DNA of 64,000 bases from Lentzea pudingi (GCF_014646255.1 NZ_BMNC01000015.1:115717-179716); one strand, 5' to 3'; shown: positions 25,589-34,084, numbered from the stretch's first letter. Program-made: numbers and translations. The notes: generated by a model from the sequence alone, not told the origin.

Positions 25589-26175
25589 CTCTCCTAGAAG
25601 CTCACGAACAGGGTGCTGTGGTGCCGCATCTTCCTCAGCCCCGTGGCGAGGTTCGCGTGTTCGAACTTGAGCTCGTGGCTGTACCGAGCGCGGTCACTTG
25701 TGCTCGGCTCCTGGTCGGATACGCCGCGTTCAAGTGGCACCTTGCGCCTACGTGCGAGCAGGAGCTTGGCGATGTCGCAGAAGCACTCGTTCAGCAAGCC
25801 ATCACCACCGAGAGCGGAAGGCCAAAGGTTCTGAACTACCTGGCCTTTCGCCTGCGCCTGGTTCCGCGAGCCGTCGTCGTCGAGGTCTGGGATTCCCGCA
25901 GGGAAGCGCCGCACGCGCTCCCGGCCAGCACAGCTGGAGATGGTGGCTACGACTTTCCAGGTCGAGGACGACGGGTGATGTGGTGTGCCGTGCGCACCAT
26001 CCTGGCGCAGGAAGAGGCTGGACTACACACCCCGGCCGGCATCCCGCGGCGGCAGCGGCTTCAAGGTCCTGCTCGCGCCAGTGTTGCCATGCAAGATCCG
26101 CAGCTACTCCGGCGTGTCCTTAGTGGACTGAGAGACATGGACTCAGGCGAGAACCCAACCTCTCGCCGCTCTTGA
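25585..26175 (+). CDS. HATPase_c-like (anti-sigma kinase-like) protein, degenerate
   Basis: 196 residues from GTG 25585, which overlaps the previous stop. The order of a first helix (ARLLVGYAAFKWHLA), E-L-G-D-V-A-E-A-L-V-Q-Q-A and the strand VVEVWDSR follows the RsbW/HATPase_c_2 fold of actinomycete anti-sigma kinases. However the N-box E-L-V-x-N-A is changed to a Gln/Ala version without the metal-binding Asn. Nucleotide binding is doubtful. Last gene before a strong terminator. Confidence 0.6.
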   Translation: MTLLEAHEQGAVVPHLPQPRGEVRVFELELVAVPSAVTCARLLVGYAAFKWHLAPTCEQELGDVAEALVQQAITTESGRPKVLNYLAFRLRLVPRAVVVEVWDSRREAPHALPASTAGDGGYDFPGRGRRVMWCAVRTILAQEEAGLHTPAGIPRRQRLQGPARASVAMQDPQLLRRVLSGLRDMDSGENPTSRRS

Positions 26176-26206
26176 AGGCAAGAAGCCGCATTACACCACC
26201 CGCTAC

Positions 26207-26238
26207 CGCCGCCCCAGCTCCTCGGAGCAGGGGCGGCG
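26207..26238 (+). terminator. GC-rich hairpin terminator
   Basis: CGCCGCCCC pairs with GGGGCGGCG around an inner hairpin GCTCC-TC-GGAGC. It separates the 24987-26175 string from the sugar cassette, so the cassette at 26278 needs its own promoter or read-through. Confidence 0.7.
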
Positions 26239-26277
26239 TTGGTCAGCACTGTCCTACAGAGGAGGGAGTCGCAGCTT

Positions 26278-27333
26278 ATGACCGAACTGGCACAGCTGCC
26301 GCTCGCGCGTCAGCGCGGGCTTCAAGTAGTCGAGCGAGCCACCAAGCTTCGTGCTGGTGTGGTTGGCCTCGGCAAGCAAGCGCTGGAAGATCACATACCG
26401 GGCCTGCTCGGCTCGGACGCCGCCGAGCTCGTCGCCATCTGCGATTCAAGCGGCGAAGTGCTCCGCGAACAGCAGTACAAGCTGAAGGTGTCCGGTTATA
26501 CCGACGCCGAAGCGATGTTCGCCGCTGAGCAGCTCGATCTCGTCGTGGTGTGCGTGCCGCATAACGAAGGACGGCGGATCGTCGAGCTGGCAGCGGTGCA
26601 CGGCATCCACGTACTGAAGGAGAAGCCGTTCGCCACCTCCGTCGATGAAGCCAAGCAGCTGGCGGACGCCTGCAAGAAGGCCGACATCCGCCTCATGGTG
26701 ACGCTGCAGCGGCGCTTCAACCCGATCTACACGAGTTTCCCGCAGCTGGCGGACCAGATCGGCACGCCGATGATGGTGAACGCGGCGTACACGATCCATA
26801 CCACCGACCCGTCAGAAGGATGGCGGGGCCGCTCCGAGCAGGCTGGTGGCGGCTGCATCATCGACATGGGCTACCACCTGGTGGACATGCTGCTCTGGTA
26901 TTTCGGCCTGCCGGATCGGCTGCTGGCCGACATGTCGGTGAGCGCTCGGCCCGACCGTAGCTACGACACCGAGGACACTGCGCTCATCCACTTCAGCTAC
27001 GACAGCGGGCTGTACGGCTCGTTGTTGCTCTCGCGCTTTATCGGGCCGAAGGCCGAGGAGATCCGCCTTATCGGGAACAAGGGCATCGTCCACCTCGAGC
27101 GCGGCAGGATTCGCCGGCTGACCAACGGCGGCGACGTGGTGGAGTCGCTCTCCCGTAAGCAGGCCTGGCCCTCGGCTGCGGTGAGCCAGATCAACCACTT
27201 CTGCCGGGTGATCGAGGGCATGCGGGAGAACGTCAGCGGCCCGAGCGAGAACCTCACCCACCTGGCCTTCATCCAGAGCTGTTACGAGTCCGCGCGCTCG
27301 CGGGCCCACGTCAACCCGAAGGAGCTGTTGTGA
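26278..27333 (+). CDS. Gfo/Idh/MocA-family oxidoreductase
   Basis: 351 residues from ATG 26278, behind GAGGAGGGAG (the frame opens at 26239). The Rossmann entry AGVVGLGKQA (about residues 27-36) is followed by VAICDSS and by the EKPFATS motif (about 120) with the conserved E-K-P catalytic Lys. A C-terminal alpha/beta domain contains GGGCIIDMGYHLVDML, with the catalytic D-x-x-x-H. NAD(P)-dependent oxidation of a sugar or inositol, often to the 3-keto form. Overlaps the aminotransferase by 4 bases. Together with that gene it recalls NtdC of the kanosamine pathway. Confidence 0.93.
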   Translation: MTELAQLPLARQRGLQVVERATKLRAGVVGLGKQALEDHIPGLLGSDAAELVAICDSSGEVLREQQYKLKVSGYTDAEAMFAAEQLDLVVVCVPHNEGRRIVELAAVHGIHVLKEKPFATSVDEAKQLADACKKADIRLMVTLQRRFNPIYTSFPQLADQIGTPMMVNAAYTIHTTDPSEGWRGRSEQAGGGCIIDMGYHLVDMLLWYFGLPDRLLADMSVSARPDRSYDTEDTALIHFSYDSGLYGSLLLSRFIGPKAEEIRLIGNKGIVHLERGRIRRLTNGGDVVESLSRKQAWPSAAVSQINHFCRVIEGMRENVSGPSENLTHLAFIQSCYESARSRAHVNPKELL

Positions 27334-28589
27334 ACTCGCCCCTGGCTCTCCTCGGTGGGGAACAGGCCATCCGTCAGCCTGGGCCACACTTCAGCTGGCC
27401 CCCGATCACCGACCGCAGCAAGAAGGTGGTGGCGGACCAGCTCGCCGAGAGCATCTCCATCTATGACCGCTCTGGCGTCATCGCCGAGCTGGAGGACGCA
27501 CTGGCCGCCTACTTCAGCGTGAAGCACGCCGTCCTGATGAGCTCCGGCACGGCGGCACTGCACGCGGCCTACGCCGCGTGCGTCATCGAGCCCGGCGACG
27601 AAGTGATCGTGCCCGCGTACACCTTCTTCGCCACCGCCACGCCGCTGTTGCACCTCGGCGCGATTCCTGTGCTGGCCGACTGCGACGAGACCGGCAACAT
27701 CTCGGTGACCCAGGTGGCCTCAAAGATCACGCCGAACACCGCGGCGATCGTGGCGACACACATGTGGGGCATCCCTGCCAACGTGCCCGCTCTGCGGGCA
27801 CTCGCGCAGGAGCACCACCTGGCTCTCATCGAGGACGGCTCTCACGCGCACGGCGCCAGCCTCGACGGGCAGAAGGTCGGCAGCTTCGGCAAAGCGGCCG
27901 CGTTCTCGATGAACGGGCCGAAGCCGCTGTCAGCGGGTGAGGGCGGTTTCGTGCTTACCAACGACGACGACGTCTACTACCGCACCCTGATGTTCGCGCA
28001 CTACAACAAGCGTTGCCGCAGCGAGATCCCGTCGAACTCCACGCTGCACCGCTTCGCCACCACCGGAACCGGCTTGAAGTTCCGCATCCACCCGCTGGCT
28101 GCCGCCTTCGCGCTCGACCAACTTGGCCATCTTGACGAGTACCTTGCCGGCCGCGCCGAGATCGCCAAGCTGATGTGCGATGAGCTCGCAGAGGTTGCTG
28201 GCATCTCGGTGCCGCAGCTGCCGGACAAGCATCAGGCCGCCTGGTACGGCCTGCCGCTCACCTACGTGCCAGATGAACTCGGCGGCCTTCCAGTCGAGCG
28301 CTTCCACCAGACGCTGCTGGCCGAAGGGCTCAAGGAGGTCGACCGGCCCGGATCCACCTGCCCACTGAACCAGCTGCCGCTATTCCAAGATCCCGGCGCG
28401 TTGTTCCCGTTTCAGCGGGAGCTGGACCACGTGCAGTACTGGCCGGGGCAGTTCCCCGTGGCCGAGACGGTTCACCACCACACCCTCAAGCTTCCGGTCT
28501 GGCATCGGGAGGAAGATGTGCCGCTTGCGCGTGCCTACGTGGACGGCATCAAGAAGGTGGTCGAGCACCACCACGACCTCAAAGGATGA
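27330..28589 (+). CDS. DegT/DnrJ/EryC1/StrS aminotransferase
   Basis: 419 residues from GTG 27330, overlapping the previous stop. PLP fold type I: SSGTAALHAAYAA binds phosphate, EDGSHAHGA carries the Asp that contacts the pyridine N (the usual Gln two residues on is His here), and FSMNGPKPLSAGEGGF holds the Schiff-base Lys. It transfers an amino group (usually from Glu/Gln) to a keto-sugar. In this cassette it is the natural second step after the oxidoreductase, as for NtdA/NtdC or RifK/RifL. Confidence 0.93.
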   Translation: MNSPLALLGGEQAIRQPGPHFSWPPITDRSKKVVADQLAESISIYDRSGVIAELEDALAAYFSVKHAVLMSSGTAALHAAYAACVIEPGDEVIVPAYTFFATATPLLHLGAIPVLADCDETGNISVTQVASKITPNTAAIVATHMWGIPANVPALRALAQEHHLALIEDGSHAHGASLDGQKVGSFGKAAAFSMNGPKPLSAGEGGFVLTNDDDVYYRTLMFAHYNKRCRSEIPSNSTLHRFATTGTGLKFRIHPLAAAFALDQLGHLDEYLAGRAEIAKLMCDELAEVAGISVPQLPDKHQAAWYGLPLTYVPDELGGLPVERFHQTLLAEGLKEVDRPGSTCPLNQLPLFQDPGALFPFQRELDHVQYWPGQFPVAETVHHHTLKLPVWHREEDVPLARAYVDGIKKVVEHHHDLKG

Positions 28590-29041
28590 AAATGATCGAC
28601 TCCGCACTGCTCGAACGGCTGACGAAGGAAGCCGAGGCGGATGGCGTGGTGCAACTTGTCGTTGGCGCCGTGGTTGAGGATGACGGCAAGGTGTTGCTGC
28701 TCAAGCGCCCCGCAGATGACTTCATGGGCGGCATCTTCGAGCTGCCAAGCGGCAAGGTGGAGCCAGGTGAGGACTTGAAGACGGCGCTTGCGCGCGAAGT
28801 CGAGGAGGAAACGGGCCTCACGGTCGCGGTCGCAACGGCGTACCTCGGGAGCTTCGACTACACGTCGGGCAGCGGCAAAAAGAGCAGGCAGTTCAACTTC
28901 GTCGTGACCGTCGATGCGCCCGAACCTGTGGTGCTGCAGGAGCACGACGAGTACCAGTGGGCACCGATTGAGGACGAGTTGCCCGTGACGGACGCGGTCA
29001 AGAAGGTGTTCGGGGCGTACCGGGAGCTGCAGGCGGGCTGA
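28586..29041 (+). CDS. NUDIX hydrolase, third gene of sugar cassette
   Basis: 151 residues from ATG 28586, overlapping the aminotransferase stop. A full Nudix box follows the strand FELPSG (GKVEPGE ... REVEEETGL), with the conserved E-x2-E-E. It resembles MutT/ADP-ribose-type enzymes. In NtdABC the third step is a phosphatase; here a NUDIX could release a phosphate from a nucleotide or sugar phosphate, which is inference. A hairpin terminator follows. Confidence 0.9.
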   Translation: MKMIDSALLERLTKEAEADGVVQLVVGAVVEDDGKVLLLKRPADDFMGGIFELPSGKVEPGEDLKTALAREVEEETGLTVAVATAYLGSFDYTSGSGKKSRQFNFVVTVDAPEPVVLQEHDEYQWAPIEDELPVTDAVKKVFGAYRELQAG

Positions 29042-29051
29042 GCATCTTTGT

Positions 29052-29084
29052 GGTGGTGCCCTGCTCAGGTTCTGGGGCGCCACC
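29052..29084. terminator. Bidirectional hairpin terminator
   Basis: GGTGGTGCCC pairs with GGGGCGCCACC (one G-U) between the convergent NUDIX gene (ends 29041) and the small membrane protein gene (ends 29084). Confidence 0.6.
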
Positions 29085-29266
29085 TACGGAACCCAGCTGA
29101 TATCCACGCGGATGCGCGGGAAGACATCGACGAGCAGCCACACGATGAGTCCGCCCGTGATTGAGTAAAACAGGGCACCTTGCCGTGAAACTGGGTCGAG
29201 CAGGCGAGCGCGCCATGACCGGTGGGCTATAGGTGGCTGCGATCGGGCTTCCTCACCGGGATTCAT
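29084..29266 (-). CDS. Small single-TM protein of PadR operon
   Basis: 60 residues from ATG 29266, overlapping the upstream stop by 4 bases. One membrane helix at about 33-50 (LFYSITGGLIVWLLVDVF). Third gene of the padR operon. Function unknown; possibly a membrane partner of the upstream 178-residue protein. Confidence 0.6.
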   Translation of the reverse strand: MNPGEEARSQPPIAHRSWRARLLDPVSRQGALFYSITGGLIVWLLVDVFPRIRVDISWVP

Positions 29267-29799
29267 GCCGTCTCCTTGTCCACATCAGTACGGACGGTGT
29301 AAGAATAGCGTGGCATGGCGAGGACTTGACGAAATACCCACCAGCGTCGACGTAGACGACCGTCTATATCCCCCAGGTAAGCGCGGTTCTCCTCAAGCCA
29401 GTCTTCGCGTTCTCGGCCAGGAAGAAGCCTGGCAGCAACACTAAGCGCAAGGGAGCGCTGACTTGACGGCAACGCCACACCGCCGCGCCCGGCGTCATCC
29501 CAACCGTGATATATGCGATATACAAATCGCTCAAACAGGCTCTTCTCTCCCGACTCACCACCGCCGGACTCGCGTGAGCCTATCCGCTGAACCCCATAGA
29601 TCTTCTTATCATCATTTGGTTCGGTAGCGGAAATGGACCGAAAGATCCGCGGCACGATCGAACGAAACTCGTCGCGACCACTAGATACCGTGGTACGCAC
29701 GAAGCGAGTGACTGAATCGGCGATCCACTCCACGATGCTCCAGATTCGCTTCAAGGGTGCACCGCTCGAATTCGCCTCTTCGCAGTCGGGCTTCATCAA
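29263..29799 (-). CDS. Hypothetical protein of PadR operon
   Basis: 178 residues from ATG 29799, overlapping padR by 4 bases. The C-terminal part SVAARLLPGREREDWLEENR, followed by a basic helix and FRQVLAM, matches a segment common in actinobacterial proteins encoded next to PadR regulators (pattern L-L-P-x-x-x-R-x-x-x-x-x-E). The N-terminal 90 residues are charged and Ser-rich. It is probably peripheral to the membrane and works with the following small membrane protein. Confidence 0.65.
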   Translation of the reverse strand: MMKPDCEEANSSGAPLKRIWSIVEWIADSVTRFVRTTVSSGRDEFRSIVPRIFRSISATEPNDDKKIYGVQRIGSRESGGGESGEKSLFERFVYRIYHGWDDAGRGGVALPSSQRSLALSVAARLLPGREREDWLEENRAYLGDIDGRLRRRWWVFRQVLAMPRYSYTVRTDVDKETA

Positions 29800-30164
29800 A
29801 ACCCACCCGCCAAACCAGGCCGCAAGGCCTGTCTACCTTTGGCGGACTCTGCAGCCATAGCCTCAGCAAGAGCAATCGGGGCCGCTTGAGCACCCTGCGC
29901 AGAAAGCTTGAAATACCGCCGTCTCGGCCGGCCCTCAGCTTCCGCAACCTCATCCTGCTCCCAGTACCGCTCCACCCAGCCTGCTTGCCGGACGCGCTCA
30001 AGCACCGGAAACAGTGTCCCGTTGGGAAGCCCGGTGATCTTCGACAGCTCCAGCCCGTACAACCCTCGCGTCAGCACCTCGTGCCGCCGCCCCTCTTCGG
30101 TGCGGCGCCCAAGAAGCACATGCAGCAGCTCTTGGGTGTGCGCCGTCATCTTCGGCCCTGCCAT
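29796..30164 (-). CDS. PadR-family transcriptional regulator
   Basis: 122 residues from ATG 30164. The winged helix GLYGLELSKITGLPNGTLFPVLERVRQAGWVERYWEQ is a textbook PadR domain (Y-G-x-E-L ... G-T-x-Y-P-x-L-x-R-L), with F at the usual Tyr position. It heads a three-gene operon. Two perfect palindromes begin 9 bases before the start codon, so autoregulation is very likely. Confidence 0.9.
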   Translation of the reverse strand: MAGPKMTAHTQELLHVLLGRRTEEGRRHEVLTRGLYGLELSKITGLPNGTLFPVLERVRQAGWVERYWEQDEVAEAEGRPRRRYFKLSAQGAQAAPIALAEAMAAESAKGRQALRPGLAGGF

Positions 30165-30172
30165 GCGAGCAA

Positions 30173-30186
30173 TCTACCTAGGTAGA
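30173..30186. promoter_or_regulatory. Perfect 14-bp palindromic operator 1 (padR)
   Basis: TCTACCTAGGTAGA, a perfect palindrome 9 bases upstream of the padR start. An identical copy lies 24 bases away centre to centre (two helical turns plus), an arrangement fit for cooperative binding of two PadR dimers. Confidence 0.8.
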
Positions 30187-30196
30187 CGCGCGCCTG

Positions 30197-30210
30197 TCTA
30201 CCTAGGTAGA
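30197..30210. promoter_or_regulatory. Perfect 14-bp palindromic operator 2 (padR)
   Basis: A second identical TCTACCTAGGTAGA. It is the distal site of the pair. The padR promoter is expected to overlap it. Confidence 0.8.
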
Positions 30211-30354
30211 AGGAGGGCCATAGGCAGGCTGGGTGCGCACTCTCAATCCCGCAGCCGACGTACACCAAACGGCAGGCGGCCGCCGGGTTACCTCGTCGCC
30301 CAGCAAGCGACGCGATAGCACAGTCCCAGCTCATACGATCCGAACCGCCAACAG

Positions 30355-33015
30355 CTAGACCAGCTTCTCTGGAACTGCCGAGCCAAGGTTCTCAGCTGCC
30401 TGACTCACAATGCCTGAAATGAGCCGCGGATGACGTGTGTTTTCATGCACGAACCAGTACGCCAGGCGGTCGCGCAGCAGCTCGTGGCGGAACTGATACA
30501 CGCCGCCTACCTGCCGAAGGATGCCTCGCTTGTGGGCGTGTTGCAGGAACGACATCGCGCGCTTCGGAAGCAACCCGAAGAGATTGAGCATCAGACTCAC
30601 CACAAGAAATGCGCCCGAAGCGGTACCGTTCGCAACCAGAAGCGAAACGGCAATCAGCGCGCCTAAAGTGCCCAGGTAATTCAGATCGCCCGTAAGGACA
30701 AGTGCAATTCCTGCTGGAACCACAAAAACAACGAAGTACGCTTCCGCTCGCCTACGCCCAGCCGCACGATCCAGCCAAAACAAGCGCTGTGGCGTAGCAA
30801 CTTCTGTTTCACTGTAGGGCGTTACAGCAAACGATACGTACACCGCCAGCGGAAGACCAACAAGGAATAAGATCAGAGCAGCTACCTCGGAGACATTGAA
30901 CATAAACCCCATCGAACTGAAGAAACCTGCAAGCAAGAGGAATAAATAGAACCGACCTTCCAACTTGAAGAGGAAGGACACGAGGTAATTTGAGTCCTCA
31001 AGAAATTCCGCCCGAAGCATCGGGCCAACCTGCTTCCAGTCAAGGTGAACAGGGTCAGCTTCGATTCCAGCAACTGAAAACATCGCCACCAAAGCAACCG
31101 CCAGCGGACCGAGCGACAAGCTATACATCCACGGCATATGCAAAAAAATAGCACCGGCCATTGACGGAATCCCGACTACGAGTGCAACCCCAGCCAGACT
31201 CACGATCGACGGGAAAACCGCTCGCGAACCAATCCTCCACCAAGCGAGGACAGAGGACTTCTCCGCAACAAGAAGGGTCGCAAGGAAACCCAGCCAGTAC
31301 TTAATCTTCTCTGGCTTCCATGAATAGTTTTTCGTACTGCTACGTCTCGGAACCTCTACGATTCTAGCTTCGACGAACGCACTTAGCAGGCGTTCTTCAA
31401 ACTGGCCAGAATTAGCAAACTTGACCGTGTCGAGGAGTTCCGCAGGGTCCGTGTTGGCGTACACCACTTTTGCTAACATCACCATAAGCGGAGTCTCGAA
31501 AAGCCGTAACAGCATCTCTACTTGAGGACTTCGACGGTGAGCCCATAGTGCCGAAATCACGGAATCCCAGGGCGTTGGCATAGCATCACTATCATCAATT
31601 AGGGTTGTACTTCGTCCACGCAGATACAGATCGATGTCACCCAGCGACAGTTCCCTCAAGGTCACCGCAGCCGCGCCGGTTAACACATGACCAGATTCAG
31701 CGCTGACAGCCTGCTTGTACTCCGCAGACCGGCTTGTTATCACTACTTTGTCACTGCGTACGAGGGTGGCATTGAGACGTGCAATAACCTCTTGACGCAG
31801 AGCTTCGGGAATCTCATCGAAGCCGTCAAGTATCGCAAGGATATGCCCACCTTCAACCAGCCGCGCTCCGAATGACTTTTTCTCTTCGTGATCCTTTGCC
31901 TTCAGGAAGTCGTTGCTGCTATTTAGCTCTTCGATCAGCCAGTCTTCAAAGACCAGCTTGTGATCCCACGACGCAAGCCGGAAGATCACAGGAACGAGAT
32001 CGCCGGGACCACGTATTTCGAGCAACTCAAGGGCAAGTTCGGTGACTAGCGTTGACTTCCCCGATCCTTCATCACCAAGTACCACTAGTCGGCCGCGAGG
32101 TTGCTGGTGAAGCAACCTCGCGATCCCTTCCAATGTCTCTGGCACTTCAGGGCCGCTTGCTGCATCTGCTAGCCCGAAGTGGTATGCCATCACGCCAGGT
32201 TCGCTTACTAATCCCGCTTCCTCAGGCTTTGACCATCGGAGGCGTATTGGCAGCGGCTCGGCAAACCTGTTCTCTTTCTGCTCATATTGAAGCTGCTGCC
32301 GCACATGACCAGCCAGCCTCCCAAGCGGTTCCTGAATCGAAGCCGGAACAGAACGGGAACCAAAATTCAGCGCAGCAGCAGTCATATCAATCTCAGAGCG
32401 AACAGGCGCCTGCACGGCAGGTTGAGCCGCTGTAGCGGGTGGCTCGCACTGGGCAATCAGATCCTGCAGGTATTCACGATTCTTCGCATCAAGCAGGAAT
32501 CCCAGCATCTCTTCGATGAACGCCTCGAACAGTTCATCATCGTCTTCAGTTGGCAAAGTAGTTCTACCAACACCAAGCCATGCGGCAGCGAGAAGGCGAC
32601 GGTAGCGCGGCCGATCAGTAACCTCTGAATCGCCCGGCATCTCTTCTCGCCGCACGACCAACAGTCGCTTACGTTGCTCATCCCAGTGCGCCTTGTCTAT
32701 CTTCAGGAGCTCTGTCGCCGCAGCAGCCTTGAAGAGCGTCTTATCTCGACGATAACTTCCGGACACCAAGGAGCCGAAGGCGCGATCCCGCACGTGGTCG
32801 ACGACCCTTGGAAGTAGCCACGTGAGCAAGTCCGCGCGACAGTTGTCTGAAACCTCGACTCGTATCCTTAGCTGTCCCAAAACAACGCGCGCGATTCCTC
32901 GAAACTCGGAGCAGCGCAGATGAGACAGCTCATGACTAGTTAGCTTATGAAGATCATCGAGCACATCGCCATGTTTAGCCGCAAGCTCATCACGCATTTC
33001 CGCCACCCCACTCAC
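30355..33015 (-). CDS. NACHT-type NTPase with membrane-embedded C-terminus
   Basis: 886 residues from GTG 33015; ATG 32997 is an alternative. An N-terminal helical region (about 1-290) has no recognised effector domain. The NACHT module has Walker A LGDEGSGKSTL (about 315) and Walker B ILAILDGFDEIPE (about 395), with the D-G-x-D-E form typical of NACHT. After a helical winged part, residues about 595-800 hold six or more hydrophobic helices, followed by a soluble tail (QHAHKRGILRQVGGVYQFRHE, a NACHT C-terminal-like F-R-H region). Bacterial NACHT proteins are often anti-phage NLR-like sensors; a TM C-terminus would place signalling at the membrane. Confidence 0.82.
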   Translation of the reverse strand: MSGVAEMRDELAAKHGDVLDDLHKLTSHELSHLRCSEFRGIARVVLGQLRIRVEVSDNCRADLLTWLLPRVVDHVRDRAFGSLVSGSYRRDKTLFKAAAATELLKIDKAHWDEQRKRLLVVRREEMPGDSEVTDRPRYRRLLAAAWLGVGRTTLPTEDDDELFEAFIEEMLGFLLDAKNREYLQDLIAQCEPPATAAQPAVQAPVRSEIDMTAAALNFGSRSVPASIQEPLGRLAGHVRQQLQYEQKENRFAEPLPIRLRWSKPEEAGLVSEPGVMAYHFGLADAASGPEVPETLEGIARLLHQQPRGRLVVLGDEGSGKSTLVTELALELLEIRGPGDLVPVIFRLASWDHKLVFEDWLIEELNSSNDFLKAKDHEEKKSFGARLVEGGHILAILDGFDEIPEALRQEVIARLNATLVRSDKVVITSRSAEYKQAVSAESGHVLTGAAAVTLRELSLGDIDLYLRGRSTTLIDDSDAMPTPWDSVISALWAHRRSPQVEMLLRLFETPLMVMLAKVVYANTDPAELLDTVKFANSGQFEERLLSAFVEARIVEVPRRSSTKNYSWKPEKIKYWLGFLATLLVAEKSSVLAWWRIGSRAVFPSIVSLAGVALVVGIPSMAGAIFLHMPWMYSLSLGPLAVALVAMFSVAGIEADPVHLDWKQVGPMLRAEFLEDSNYLVSFLFKLEGRFYLFLLLAGFFSSMGFMFNVSEVAALILFLVGLPLAVYVSFAVTPYSETEVATPQRLFWLDRAAGRRRAEAYFVVFVVPAGIALVLTGDLNYLGTLGALIAVSLLVANGTASGAFLVVSLMLNLFGLLPKRAMSFLQHAHKRGILRQVGGVYQFRHELLRDRLAYWFVHENTRHPRLISGIVSQAAENLGSAVPEKLV

Positions 33016-33155
33016 CGTCTGAACCTCAAGCCAGACTACGCTTGCAATTAAATCGACATAAGAGGGCGCGGCGTTACAGCCGCCTATTGATTATTTAATA
33101 CAATTGTGTTGAAATAGACCTGGAGTCCGGCCTCTTTGAACAAGGAGGCCTTGAC

Positions 33156-33503
33156 GTGAACACTTATGCAGCCTCGGTGGCGATACTCGACTCGTTCAAC
33201 TCCTTCGTCGGCGAGTCATCGCTAGAGGAAATCTCACCGCACGACCACACCTGCCTCGCCGACTACATCTACACGTGGGTAGTTCGCGGCGGCGGCAACG
33301 AAGTGTGCCAGAGAGATTTCGCAATCTTGCAGTTCGCCGTACAGGTCATCGCGAACCATTGGCACCACTATGCGACAACGCTCGACTACGTGCCCTCTGG
33401 CCATGGTGGGGCTATACACGTTCTCCGTCGGGTAGATGACGTCTTCCCGAGTTCCTACGGCGTTCGCCCGCACCCGATCCTCGATCCGAACATCTTCGCG
33501 TAG
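33156..33503 (+). CDS. Small hypothetical protein
   Basis: 115 residues from GTG 33156, preceded by AAGGAGG at good spacing. Aromatic- and His-rich (for example the segment ANHWHHYATTLDYV), soluble, no domain recognised. An AT-rich patch at 33080-33110 upstream could be its promoter. It is the first rightward gene of the conjugation region. Confidence 0.55.
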   Translation: MNTYAASVAILDSFNSFVGESSLEEISPHDHTCLADYIYTWVVRGGGNEVCQRDFAILQFAVQVIANHWHHYATTLDYVPSGHGGAIHVLRRVDDVFPSSYGVRPHPILDPNIFA

Positions 33504-33611
33504 CACCCGCCCGGTACAACCAACCCAATTTCAGGCTGGACTCCACCACGCCCGCTCCCCACAGAGCGGGCTTTGTCCTCCCTGAACACCGGAATCTGGG
33601 GTTCGCTACGC

Positions 33612-33690
33612 ACTGCCCAAAACTGCCCAGCGCTGCCCACGTGTACCCCGACCTGCGAGTTTTCGTCTTTCTTGGGCAGTGTTGGGCAGT
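33612..33690. repeat. Helically phased, inverted TGCCCA repeat array
   Basis: CTGCCCA occurs three times at exact 10-base steps (from 33613, 33623 and 33633). After about 33 bases TGGGCAG, its reverse complement, occurs twice, also 10 bases apart (33673, 33683). The outer arms pair 17 of 18 bases (33612-33629 with 33673-33690). Iteron-like spacing on one helical face suggests a protein-binding cis site, such as an origin, transfer locus or operator of the conjugation module. Confidence 0.75.
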
Positions 33691-33775
33691 TTCGTTCTCA
33701 AATCGGTGCCGACTCAGCAATCTCGTTGGGGTGCAGCTCATGCACATCACCAAGTGCAGCCCAAAGGGAGATGCA

Positions 33776-34003
33776 ATGCCCCGCAACCGCTACACCCGCG
33801 AGGTTCGTGATGGAGAGCTCATCGCGCTCGAGGTCCAGAGTGAGCAGATTGAACGCCTCTCGGCGGCGTTCAAGACGGAAGCCAAGAACCCATCAGTCAT
33901 CCCGCCGATCAACCCGGTAAAGCAGATTCGGAATCGACGCCGTGCTCATGCCAGAAGGCACAAGCCCGCGCGCTACCGGAACGCCGGAACGCAGTCCTTC
34001 TAG
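33776..34003 (+). CDS. Small basic protein downstream of phased repeats
   Basis: 75 residues from ATG 33776 with AAAGGGAG upstream. N-terminal half mixed, C-terminal half very basic (KQIRNRRRAHARRHKPAR), typical of a nucleic-acid-binding tail. It sits 85 bases after the phased inverted repeats and before the conjugation genes. No family recognised. It may bind the adjacent repeats, which is inference. Confidence 0.5.
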   Translation: MPRNRYTREVRDGELIALEVQSEQIERLSAAFKTEAKNPSVIPPINPVKQIRNRRRAHARRHKPARYRNAGTQSF

Positions 34004-34084
34004 TTACGCATTGCTCCGGGGTCGACGCACTTGTCGGACCCGGCTTTCCCCAGCTCTCGAACCGCCATCTGAAGGGAACTCATC

